From the NCBI GenBank assembly GCA_022729855.1, contig DZBG01000007.1, forward strand, positions 1 to 48,162: a DNA stretch of 48,162 bases, read 5' to 3'. Position numbers and translations under genes: made by a program. Position 1 is the first letter of the stretch; the number at the start of each line of letters is the position of its first letter. Source of the stretch: Bdellovibrio sp. Its GTDB lineage: Bacteria > Bdellovibrionota > Bacteriovoracia > Bacteriovoracales > Bacteriovoracaceae. Under the pieces are notes generated by a model, which ran no database searches, was not told the DNA's origin, and saw nothing but the letters and a program-made list of their open reading frames with translations. This document shows positions 41,937 through 48,162 of the stretch, in pieces.

Positions 41937-42806
41937 TTATCTCAACAGTCTAAAATTTAACGTGTAGTCAAACCCACCGAAAGTTTCTCCCTCTTTATGT
42001 CTTTTTGAAAATTCAAAATAAGTTGTATCTTTTAATAGATCAGTAATCTCTTCATTTTTAAAGGCAAATGAACCAGTGATCAAACGATCATCAGAATTAA
42101 GCTCAATCAACATATCTGCGAGTGCCTTAATCTCCCTTCTCATTTGAGCAAGAACAGCTCCACCTTCAGGGTTTCGAGTTGTGTAAACAGCAATCGCAAG
42201 ATCAATGATAATCGATGAAAGCTTTTGCATTTCTTTGATATCATCCCCATCTGACTCTATGATTCCATAATCTACAATTAAGTGATTTTGGGGAACCTTA
42301 GCGGGAATACCAACTAATGGAAAAATCGCACGATCCACTTCATTAAAAAAGAATGATTGTCCCGATTTTGTATCTTTGTAGATGCTTGTAATTTTTCCCG
42401 TTGGAATCACACCATCGGTAATAAAATAATAAGCATAGACATCATCAGAAAAAAGATCTGACTGACGTTTGATATCTAATTTGAAAGCATGAAGAGAAAT
42501 AGCGGGTGCCAGTGCTGCCACTTCTGTTTGTGATGGCTGATTTTCAATCATCAAATCATATTCATCTTTTTCGGGAAGAGTTGAATTTGTTTTTTTTGCA
42601 AGGATGTTTTGCAAATAGATTGGATCAATTTCTTTTTCTTTTAAAATATTAATGATCTTAAATAAATCAGGTCTCACTACAAAATCTACAGTTTGATTTT
42701 GAACATATAATTCCATGGCCTCAGTCACTACAGGAATAACAGCCGAGTCAGTAGCAAAAAGATTAAAAGAATACAGAAACGTTAAAATAACGATTAAAGA
42801 CTTCAT
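41937..42806 (-). CDS. Exported protein of unknown function
   Basis: A 289-aa protein with a signal peptide (to about residue 18, NLFA). AAGGAG lies 7 nt upstream of the ATG. The mature part starts with a helical segment (to about 75), then a beta-rich domain containing YYFITDGVIPTGKITSIY, and a C-terminal strand pair YTLNFRLLR. The middle pattern is compatible with a calcium- or lectin-like sandwich, but no family is recognised. It is the first gene of the operon with the FAD oxidoreductase (3-nt gap), so it may help present or sense the substrate. Confidence 0.72.
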   Translation of the reverse strand: MKSLIVILTFLYSFNLFATDSAVIPVVTEAMELYVQNQTVDFVVRPDLFKIINILKEKEIDPIYLQNILAKKTNSTLPEKDEYDLMIENQPSQTEVAALAPAISLHAFKLDIKRQSDLFSDDVYAYYFITDGVIPTGKITSIYKDTKSGQSFFFNEVDRAIFPLVGIPAKVPQNHLIVDYGIIESDGDDIKEMQKLSSIIIDLAIAVYTTRNPEGGAVLAQMRREIKALADMLIELNSDDRLITGSFAFKNEEITDLLKDTTYFEFSKRHKEGETFGGFDYTLNFRLLR

Positions 42807-42883
42807 TCTAGGGCTCCTTATCTAAGCATTTATATCTTAGTGGAACCTAGCACTAACAGTCTCTAAAGTTAGTAAATGTCAGT

Positions 42884-43126
42884 TTAACTGGCCTTCTTGT
42901 GTGACTTTAATTCAGGATAGAAAAATTCCAAATAGTCGGCTTTGTATTTCATGAATAACTGATAATTATGATATTCCGTTTCGGCCATCATTCCTATCTG
43001 TTCATCTAAAGATTTCTTGAAACACATCTCGATAAAATTCAGCTGAAATGGATCGAGATCCGAAAAAAAATCCTCATTGAGCTGAACCGATTTGAGGAGA
43101 TCGCGAAGTGTTTTGGCGTGGTACAT
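42884..43126 (-). CDS. Small hypothetical protein
   Basis: An 80-aa, mostly helical, acidic/aromatic protein with AAGGAG about 9 nt before the ATG, which supports it as a gene. There is no signal peptide, membrane segment or motif I know. Tyr/Phe/Glu-rich helices (TEYHNYQLFMKYKADYLEFF) could form a small bundle. It lies 77 nt upstream of the 41937-42806 gene in the same direction; a weak inverted repeat (ACTAAC/GTTAGT) lies between them. Confidence 0.6.
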   Translation of the reverse strand: MYHAKTLRDLLKSVQLNEDFFSDLDPFQLNFIEMCFKKSLDEQIGMMAETEYHNYQLFMKYKADYLEFFYPELKSHKKAS

Positions 43127-43263
43127 AATAGCACTCTCCTTGAGCTGTCACTCTTATCGGTATTTTTTAAGGCGGGATGAGAACTCTTTTAAGTCCGATT
43201 AATAAACTCAAAGACACTACGGAGTATTAATGATTTAATCTTTTTTATCGGAGTATCCTTTCT

Positions 43264-44022
43264 GTGAATTACCAGACCTTTTTCATCTGTTTTTTTCTTA
43301 TTATCGCTATCTGCATGAAGTTGGTGGCCTATCTTTTAGAAAAATACCAAAACAGAAATCCCGATTTTAGATTTGTTTTTCTCTCTCCTCTCCTTAGTAC
43401 TAAAAGTTACCAATGTCTCCGTGATCATCAAGTATCCCGAGGACAGCTATTTTTAAAAGCAGTCATTTTTGGTGCTCTGATGGTGATGTATTATTCTTCG
43501 TGTTACCAAGTTCAAAATAATTTATCGCCAATAGGATTTAGCTATTTAGTAGCACCAGGGATTTATCTCATCACTCTCTGGATGTCTGCTTCCCTTCAAC
43601 TTCTGTTCTCTCTCACTGGTGTTATCTTTTCAGATATGCATGATCGCCCTTATCTCTCAATTTCTCTCACAAATTTTTGGGGCAGAAGATGGAACCGTTG
43701 GGTTCGTGACTGGCTCAATCACCTCACTTACGGATTAAAGTCTTTAAATTTAAAATATGCTGTCATGATTTCTTTCCTGATCTCAGGTCTGTTTCATGAA
43801 ATTATGTTCAATCTTCCCTATTTTATTTTCACAGGAAAAGCCTATTTAGGCTCAATGATGGTATTCTTTTTCTTACAAGGACTGGGTGTTCTTTTTGAAA
43901 AATCTTATTTAAAAAATGCCCCCATTATCCTGCGCAGGATTTTTATGTTTATAATGATTATTGGACTCTCTCCATTTTTTGTTCAGCGTCCATTTCTCGC
44001 AATCATAGGACTAGCAAAATGA
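43264..44022 (+). CDS. Wax synthase-like MBOAT membrane acyltransferase
   Basis: A 252-aa membrane protein with about seven helices. The wax-synthase-type MBOAT_2 signature is visible: SISLTNFWGRRWNRWVRDWL (about residues 132-151), then the conserved His in FLISGLFHEI (about 178-187). Such enzymes join a fatty acyl group to an alcohol or lipid head group. The start is GTG; GGAG lies 10 nt upstream. It is shorter than plant wax synthases. It overlaps by 4 nt a tiny one-helix protein that may be a subunit. The acyl acceptor is unknown. Confidence 0.75.
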   Translation: MNYQTFFICFFLIIAICMKLVAYLLEKYQNRNPDFRFVFLSPLLSTKSYQCLRDHQVSRGQLFLKAVIFGALMVMYYSSCYQVQNNLSPIGFSYLVAPGIYLITLWMSASLQLLFSLTGVIFSDMHDRPYLSISLTNFWGRRWNRWVRDWLNHLTYGLKSLNLKYAVMISFLISGLFHEIMFNLPYFIFTGKAYLGSMMVFFFLQGLGVLFEKSYLKNAPIILRRIFMFIMIIGLSPFFVQRPFLAIIGLAK

Positions 44023-44276
44023 TTTGGTGGCAAATTTTGGGTGAGATGGCCCTTCTTTCATTACTTGGTGTTGGCTATTATTTTTTTCAAAAGAAGAGAT
44101 ATCTCCGCTGGCTCAAAGAAGAACCACAAGTGGTAGCAAAAGATTTATTTTTATATCTTAACGATGAAAAAAATATCCCCGATTCAAATGAACTAGCAGC
44201 ACTCCTAATTTCTCTCGAAGATTTTCTTGAACAAAGACGAGACAGCTGGCCCATGCAAGAATTAGAAGCCTTTTAG
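44019..44276 (+). CDS. Small one-helix membrane protein partner
   Basis: An 85-aa protein with one N-terminal membrane helix (about 4-23, EMALLSLLGVGYYFF region), a basic patch KKRYLRWLK, and an acidic cytoplasmic tail of about 50 residues. It overlaps the MBOAT-like gene (ATGA), so it is translationally coupled and likely works with that enzyme. No family recognised. Confidence 0.65.
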   Translation: MIWWQILGEMALLSLLGVGYYFFQKKRYLRWLKEEPQVVAKDLFLYLNDEKNIPDSNELAALLISLEDFLEQRRDSWPMQELEAF

Positions 44277-44367
44277 CTTTCACTTCCAGAATCAATTCCT
44301 CAGAATGTAATGAAAAAAATTAAACAATCAAAAGACCTTATTACTTCTGTTTTTGGATAAGAGAATT

Positions 44368-44898
44368 GTGAACACAAGAAATAATTATATTACTCCCCAA
44401 GGACATCAAAGACTTCAAGACGAGCTTCATCAGCTCTATCGTGTAGAACGTCCTGAGGTCACTCAGCTTGTGACTTGGGCCGCCAGTAATGGAGACCGAT
44501 CAGAAAATGCTGATTATCTTTATGGAAAAAAACGCCTCAGAGAAATTGATCGCCGTGTGCGCTTTTTAACAAAAAGACTTGAGGCGGCTCAAGTGATCGA
44601 CCCCAGCTCTATCACCTCTCAAAAAATTCAATTTGGCGCCACCGTGACAGTTGTTGACGAGAATGGCCTCGAAAAAACTTACTCTATTGTTGGCGTCGAT
44701 GAAGTTGATACGAGTAAAAATCATCTAAGTTGGCAGTCACCCATAGGGAAGGCCCTTATTGGAAAAGAAGTGGGAGATGAGGCCATCATTCATACTCCCA
44801 ATGGGGAGATTGTTTTTGAGATTATCTTTCTTAAATATCAAACCTTAAGCGAAGCTCACAACTCTCCGCGCATCAAGTGTTTACTCACCTTTTCCTAG
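44368..44898 (+). CDS. greB: Transcription elongation factor GreB
   Basis: A 176-aa Gre factor that stimulates transcript cleavage by backtracked RNA polymerase. The N-terminal coiled coil begins NYITPQGHQRLQDEL, and its tip carries the acidic SNGDRSENADY motif; the C-terminal FKBP-like domain follows. The patch RRVRFLTKRLEAAQV and the length fit GreB more than GreA. I chose the GTG at 44368 because it gives the family N-terminus and has a purine-rich AAGAGA nearby; a TTG at 44353 would add five residues. It extends about 15 residues beyond E. coli GreB at the C-terminus. Confidence 0.9.
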   Translation: MNTRNNYITPQGHQRLQDELHQLYRVERPEVTQLVTWAASNGDRSENADYLYGKKRLREIDRRVRFLTKRLEAAQVIDPSSITSQKIQFGATVTVVDENGLEKTYSIVGVDEVDTSKNHLSWQSPIGKALIGKEVGDEAIIHTPNGEIVFEIIFLKYQTLSEAHNSPRIKCLLTFS

Positions 44899-44912
44899 GC
44901 AAATAGATCCTT

Positions 44913-44931
44913 CCTCTGGTCCTACCACAGG
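44913..44931 (+). terminator. Weak hairpin after greB
   Basis: CCT-C-TGGT (44913-44920) pairs with ACCA-C-AGG (44924-44931) across a 3-nt loop with one C-C mismatch; an A-rich rather than T-rich tract follows. Low confidence. Confidence 0.3.
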
Positions 44932-44963
44932 AAAAACTCAACTTTGGGGTATGATGTTTCGAT

Positions 44964-44992
44964 AGTGACTTCGGTCACGTCAGGGATATAAT
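44964..44992 (+). promoter_or_regulatory. Promoter and GTGAC-TTCG-GTCAC hairpin before the exported 250-aa gene
   Basis: TATAAT (44987-44992) lies 17 nt after AGTGAC (44964-44969), a passable sigma-70 pair. The -35 overlaps a perfect 5-bp stem with a TTCG tetraloop (44965-44978), which as DNA is a 14-bp inverted repeat and could be an operator. Confidence 0.45.
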
Positions 44993-45013
44993 TTAGAATC
45001 AAAGGATTGATTG

Positions 45014-45766
45014 ATGAAAATAACAACTCAAAATTTTACTTTCGGAGTTATCCTCGGAGCTCTCCTTACAACTTCAGCTTTTGCTTCAATCGCAGAAAGA
45101 ACAGATGAAATTAATGGCGTAAAACTTGAATCAGGCAAAGTGGATTCAATCAGATTCTATAAAGGGACTGTGACAAAGACTTACCCTTACTCAATTGACC
45201 AAGTTCGTGCTTCTGTGATGAATTTTGATGAGAGATGTAATAACGAATTTAAAAGTAAAAGAGAATTTTCAGACAAGAAAAAAGACTGTCTCTTTCATAA
45301 TGATAATTTAGTTGAATCAATTGTGATCAAAGACATTGCTCATAATTACACAAAAGAAGAAAACGAAACTGAAAGATTCGTCGTGGCCCGCCGAGTTTAT
45401 AATCGTGGAACATTTTCATACAATGAGATCGTAAAAGTTTTTGAATATAAGAATGATGAAAATCAAAAAGTAGTTAAAATCGATCAAATCATGATGGATG
45501 ATAAAGAGACTAAAACTTATACAAAACCACTTGTTTCAAAAGACACTGCTTTTGATTCAACGACTGGTACATTCGTTCTGACTCAAGTTGGACCAAGTGA
45601 AACAAAACTTGAATACTCTTATAACTCTGAAACAACTCACTGGATTTTAAACAAAGAAGTTTCAGTTTCTCAGGTTTTCTCATCAATCAGTAAAAGTCTT
45701 AATGACCTGCTTGAAGTTGTAGAGAAGGAATCATCGAACTATTCTAGAGATATCGCCTCCAAATAA
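45014..45766 (+). CDS. Exported protein of unknown function
   Basis: A 250-aa protein with a signal peptide ending at SAFA. AAAGGA lies 7 nt before the ATG. The mature part begins with an RFYKGTVTKTYPYSIDQVRASVMNF-type strand-helix pattern and ends in a long helix. The opening strand, helix and antiparallel sheet followed by a C-terminal helix could be a START/SRPBCC-like lipid-binding fold, but that is only a shape-based guess. Two Cys (about 58 and 73) flank a basic stretch. Family not recognised. Confidence 0.7.
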   Translation: MKITTQNFTFGVILGALLTTSAFASIAERTDEINGVKLESGKVDSIRFYKGTVTKTYPYSIDQVRASVMNFDERCNNEFKSKREFSDKKKDCLFHNDNLVESIVIKDIAHNYTKEENETERFVVARRVYNRGTFSYNEIVKVFEYKNDENQKVVKIDQIMMDDKETKTYTKPLVSKDTAFDSTTGTFVLTQVGPSETKLEYSYNSETTHWILNKEVSVSQVFSSISKSLNDLLEVVEKESSNYSRDIASK

Positions 45767-45785
45767 GCCCTAATGGCCTTTAAGC

Positions 45786-45812
45786 TATGGCCGTGGTAAA
45801 CCCATGGCCATA
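45786..45812 (+). promoter_or_regulatory. Inverted repeat ending at the radical SAM start codon
   Basis: TATGGCC (45786-45792) and GGCCATA (45806-45812) are exact complements; the 3' arm ends on the A of the ATG. No ribosome binding site is visible. The hairpin could hide the start codon or end the upstream transcript. Confidence 0.4.
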
Positions 45813-46705
45813 TGCAATTTCAAAAAATTTATATCGAAATTTCTAATATCTGCAATCTGCAATGTACCTTCTGCCCCGAAGTAGAAAGGGACAATAAGAT
45901 CATGACGGCAGAGAATTTTAAGATCATTCTTCCCAAAGTTCTCCCGTACACAGATCAGATTTGTCTTCATTTAATGGGTGAACCTCTTGCACATCCAGAA
46001 TTTAAAGAGATTTTGGATATCTGTAATTTCTATAAGGCCAAACTCAATCTCACGACCAATGGAACATTTTTAAATAAGTACGGTTTTGAAACTTTTTTTA
46101 AATCCCCTGCTCTTCACCAGATTAATTTTTCAGTTCACAGTTTTAAAGATAATTATCCGGATCAAGATATCAGACCTTATCTTTATGACATTCTCCAATT
46201 CTCGAAATTGGCCCTCACTGAAAAGCCGGAACTTTATATCAATTACAGATTATGGAATCTCCCCGGAGTGACTACAACCAGAGATGAGAATAAAGATGTG
46301 ATTGATCATATCTGTGATTATTTTCAAATGCCGATTAATGAACGCATTGATGTGGGTTTCAAAAAAAGCAAAAATATTACGGGCCGAGTTTATTTCCACT
46401 TTGATACACGTTTTGAATGGCCCTCACTCCAGTCCCCTACACGAGGCGAGCTAGGCTTCTGCCACGCCTTAACCCAACAAATTGGAATTCACGCCAATGG
46501 AACCGTGGTTCCTTGTTGCCTTGATAAAGAAGCTGGCATTCCCCTAGGTAACCTTTTTGAGCAATCCCTTGAGGAAGTTTTTGAGTCTCAGCGCTGCCAA
46601 TCTATGAAACAGGGCTTTGCCAAACACCGCCTGGTAGAGGATCTTTGCCAAAAATGTACCTATATTAAAAGATTTGATAAAAAAGTTGTTGAACTACGGA
46701 AATAA
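45812..46705 (+). CDS. Radical SAM/SPASM domain protein
   Basis: A 297-aa protein. The SAM-cluster cysteines are 14, 18 and 21 (CNLQCTFC). The C-terminal SPASM part has FCHALTQQIGIHANGTVVPCC, then a Cys-containing segment and LCQKC, enough for one auxiliary [4Fe-4S] cluster. The mid-part keeps HLMGEPLAHP. Members modify peptides or small molecules; no precursor-peptide gene was found nearby. The ATG at 45812 is the first possible start (an in-frame stop lies 15 nt upstream). Its last codons overlap the lexA promoter. Confidence 0.85.
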   Translation: MQFQKIYIEISNICNLQCTFCPEVERDNKIMTAENFKIILPKVLPYTDQICLHLMGEPLAHPEFKEILDICNFYKAKLNLTTNGTFLNKYGFETFFKSPALHQINFSVHSFKDNYPDQDIRPYLYDILQFSKLALTEKPELYINYRLWNLPGVTTTRDENKDVIDHICDYFQMPINERIDVGFKKSKNITGRVYFHFDTRFEWPSLQSPTRGELGFCHALTQQIGIHANGTVVPCCLDKEAGIPLGNLFEQSLEEVFESQRCQSMKQGFAKHRLVEDLCQKCTYIKRFDKKVVELRK

Positions 46706-46743
46706 TACGGCTACACTGATTTCAGTACGGAAAAAATACGGAG
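46689..46743 (+). promoter_or_regulatory. lexA promoter with two TACGG-N6-TACGG direct-repeat sites
   Basis: TTGAAC (46689-46694) and TACACT (46712-46717) form a promoter with a 17-nt spacer. TACGGAAATAATACGG (46695-46710) fills the spacer and TACGGAAAAAATACGG (46726-46741) lies just after the expected start site and touches the ribosome binding site; the copies are exactly 31 bp apart. Between them ACTGATTTCAGT (46715-46726) is a perfect inverted repeat over the -10. This arrangement fits repression, probably LexA autoregulation. Confidence 0.6.
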
Positions 46744-46749
46744 TCAGAC

Positions 46750-47343
46750 ATGGCATTAACTAAAAAGCAAAAAGAAGTTCTCGACTATATTACGGAATAT
46801 GTCCGTGAGAACAATTACTCTCCTACTCAAAAAGAAATTCAAGATAATTTCGGTTTTAAATCTCTGGGATCAGTCCAAGACTATATTAAATACCTTACTA
46901 ACGGTGGCCACTTGGTTAATGACTCACACTCTGTGAGAGGACTTATGCCAGCTACTGTTCAGCAAAATACAGAAGATATTCCACTTCTAGGATCAATCGC
47001 TGCCGGTGTGCCAATAGAGGCCATCGAAAATTCTGATACCATCAGTGTTCCCACGACAATGCTTGGACGTGGACGTCACTATGCTCTTAGAGTGAGTGGT
47101 CAATCAATGATTGAAGCAGGAATTCTAGACGGTGATATTGCGATCATCAGACACGTCACTCAGGCCGATAATGGTCAGATTGTTGTAGCTGTTGTTGAGA
47201 ATGAAACCACACTCAAAAAGTATTTTAAGAAGGCCAAGCAGATTGAACTTCATCCGGCCAATAGTGCGATGAAGCCAATCATCATCAAAGACCGCGAATG
47301 TGAAATTCGTGGCCTCTTAGTCGGGCTCATTAGAACCTACTAA
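46750..47343 (+). CDS. lexA: LexA SOS repressor
   Basis: A 197-aa repressor-protease. The N-terminal winged helix (1-65, with SPTQKEIQDNFGFKSLGSVQ as the recognition region) is joined to a self-cleaving domain with the Ala85-Gly86 bond in SIAAGVP, nucleophile Ser119 in SGQSMIEAG and Lys156 in TTLKKYF. The numbering nearly equals E. coli LexA. RecA filaments trigger cleavage after DNA damage. GGAG lies 6 nt before the ATG. No SOS partner gene is adjacent. Confidence 0.95.
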   Translation: MALTKKQKEVLDYITEYVRENNYSPTQKEIQDNFGFKSLGSVQDYIKYLTNGGHLVNDSHSVRGLMPATVQQNTEDIPLLGSIAAGVPIEAIENSDTISVPTTMLGRGRHYALRVSGQSMIEAGILDGDIAIIRHVTQADNGQIVVAVVENETTLKKYFKKAKQIELHPANSAMKPIIIKDRECEIRGLLVGLIRTY

Positions 47344-47401
47344 GCTTTCTAGACACACCATTTTTTCTAAGTCTTATGTATTTTCGTCAAGGAGGACGCT
47401 T

Positions 47402-47605
47402 ATGCATGCACGCGCACAATCTTATTTTCATCCCTCATTCTCAGCGATTAGTGAAAACGAAATCTCTGAAAAGTTTCAATTCCATCTTATCGAAAAATAT
47501 GGCCTTGATGAAAACGTTGCCTCAGAAATGAGCTTTGAGTTTCTTGAGATGCTACAGGCGGTGGATGCCGATCTGTCTATTTTCGAAAAGTATTTTCTAC
47601 TCTAA
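47402..47605 (+). CDS. Small hypothetical protein
   Basis: A 67-aa protein with AAGGAGG 6 nt before the ATG, one of the strongest binding sites here. After a short basic, His-rich start the rest is acidic and helical (EISEKFQFHLIEKYGLDE then EFLEMLQAVDADLSIFEKYF). No membrane or signal segment. It lies 58 nt after lexA and may be on the same transcript, or have its own promoter. Function unknown. Confidence 0.7.
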   Translation: MHARAQSYFHPSFSAISENEISEKFQFHLIEKYGLDENVASEMSFEFLEMLQAVDADLSIFEKYFLL

Positions 47606-47615
47606 AACTGCACAC

Positions 47616-47669
47616 AACACTAAAAATCCCCCTCGGCACCGAATGTTGCGAGAAGGGGATTTTTTTATT
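47616..47669. terminator. Bidirectional intrinsic terminator
   Basis: AAAAATCCCC pairs over 10 bp with GGGGATTTTT, with CTCG/CGAG extending the inner stem past a two-base bulge. T-runs lie on the proper side for both strands, between the convergent genes ending at 47605 and 47673. Confidence 0.82.
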
Positions 47670-47672
47670 AAA

Positions 47673-48143
47673 TTATTTAGCTTTAAGAGTACAAGTGAGC
47701 TCAGTGATATCACTCCACTCATTTGGTTTTTGGCACTGAATATCTACTGAATAAGACTGAGTAAATAGACCCACACTATCATTAAGCGCCTGATAAATTT
47801 CTTTTGAAAGATTACCATCAACAACTTTTGAAGTTTTCCATTCAATTTTAAAACAAGCTGGTGTTTCAATTCCTTCTGGCTTTAAACATGAAAGATTGGC
47901 CTGTGCCCAAGAAGATTCTCTTCCTTCATCTTGTGAAAGTTTAAAAACTTTTTCCGCAAGAGCACCAGTAATACTCACTGAACTTTTTAGAGCAGGAAGA
48001 GTTTCAACACTCCACTTCTCTTTTGAATAGGTAACTTTAAAACGATAAACATTTCCATCTGACATTGGAATTCTGAATTCTTTTTCTTCAATCTCTTTAT
48101 TTAAATCATCACCCGAAAAATTTTTCCTAGTGCAACTCCACAT
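47673..48143 (-). CDS. Hypothetical protein, probably a lipoprotein missing its signal
   Basis: A 156-aa frame read toward lexA. The start as read is MWSCTRKNF; SC followed by a charged stretch is what follows a lipoprotein signal, but an in-frame TAA lies immediately upstream of the ATG and no ribosome binding site is seen. The mature part is beta-rich and has cysteines near LSC, PAC, IQC and LTC that could form disulfides. Either the start is real and the protein cytoplasmic, or a frame change near the window edge has removed the signal peptide. Family not recognised. Confidence 0.5.
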   Translation of the reverse strand: MWSCTRKNFSGDDLNKEIEEKEFRIPMSDGNVYRFKVTYSKEKWSVETLPALKSSVSITGALAEKVFKLSQDEGRESSWAQANLSCLKPEGIETPACFKIEWKTSKVVDGNLSKEIYQALNDSVGLFTQSYSVDIQCQKPNEWSDITELTCTLKAK

Positions 48144-48162
48144 TTAAGTTGCTGATTTCAGA

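Noticed and set aside
44965-44978. Stand-alone terminator at the GTGAC-TTCG-GTCAC hairpin
   Set aside because: The stem is only 5 bp, no T-run follows, and it overlaps a plausible -35 region.

Overview
The window is AT-rich chromosomal DNA from a Gram-negative bacterium. It is densely packed, with many 1-17 nt gene overlaps. No rRNA, tRNA, CRISPR array, transposase, integrase or phage gene was found. Three things point to a Bdellovibrionota-type organism, most likely the Bacteriovorax/Halobacteriovorax side: the gene set (PilT, many exported proteins and lipoproteins, stand-alone receiver domains, DUF3015/DUF4105 proteins, a cell-wall D,D-dipeptidase), the low GC content and the compact layout. 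This assignment is an inference, because there is no rRNA to confirm it.

Layout. 1-7.4 kb: a receiver protein, a DUF1338 (2-oxoadipate dioxygenase/decarboxylase family) gene divergent from an AstD-like aldehyde dehydrogenase-MFS-RarD run, then OxyR facing a YdcZ-type DMT protein and an orphan ABC ATPase. 7.4-7.9 kb: the longest gene-free stretch, with two terminators, an 18-nt repeat and a strongly structured candidate small RNA. 7.9-13.2 kb: an exported protein, the overlapping lipA-lipB-aroC run, and a convergent LtaS-like sulfatase whose 3' end overlaps aroC. 13.2-16.4 kb: pilT, divergent from a ClsB-like/YbhP-like pair. 16.5-26 kb: envelope genes, comprising a peptidase E-like/divergent SelO-like pair and two copies of a DUF3015-DUF4105 cassette that flank a lipoprotein hydrolase and a VanX-like dipeptidase. 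26-32.9 kb: small proteins, an esterase and a Nudix hydrolase, bfd-bfr iron storage, an exported PLD-like protein, and a DUF4149-like/DusC-like pair. 32.9-37.7 kb: a GLUG-repeat lipoprotein and a three-gene set (retropepsin-like protease, inactive-transglutaminase membrane protein, glutamate-ligase-like ATP-grasp enzyme). 37.7-42.8 kb: a four-gene amine or amino-acid oxidation operon. 42.9-48.1 kb: a wax-synthase-like MBOAT protein with a tiny partner, greB, a radical SAM/SPASM gene, lexA behind an unusual direct-repeat control region, and small hypothetical genes.

The most interesting material is the duplicated DUF3015-DUF4105 cassette with a hairpin at the same junction in each copy, the structured RNA locus near 7.6-7.8 kb, the protease/inactive transglutaminase/ATP-grasp trio, the divergent SelO-like gene, the lexA control region, and two small membrane-protein genes (22890-23045 and 37509-37667) with strong ribosome binding sites.
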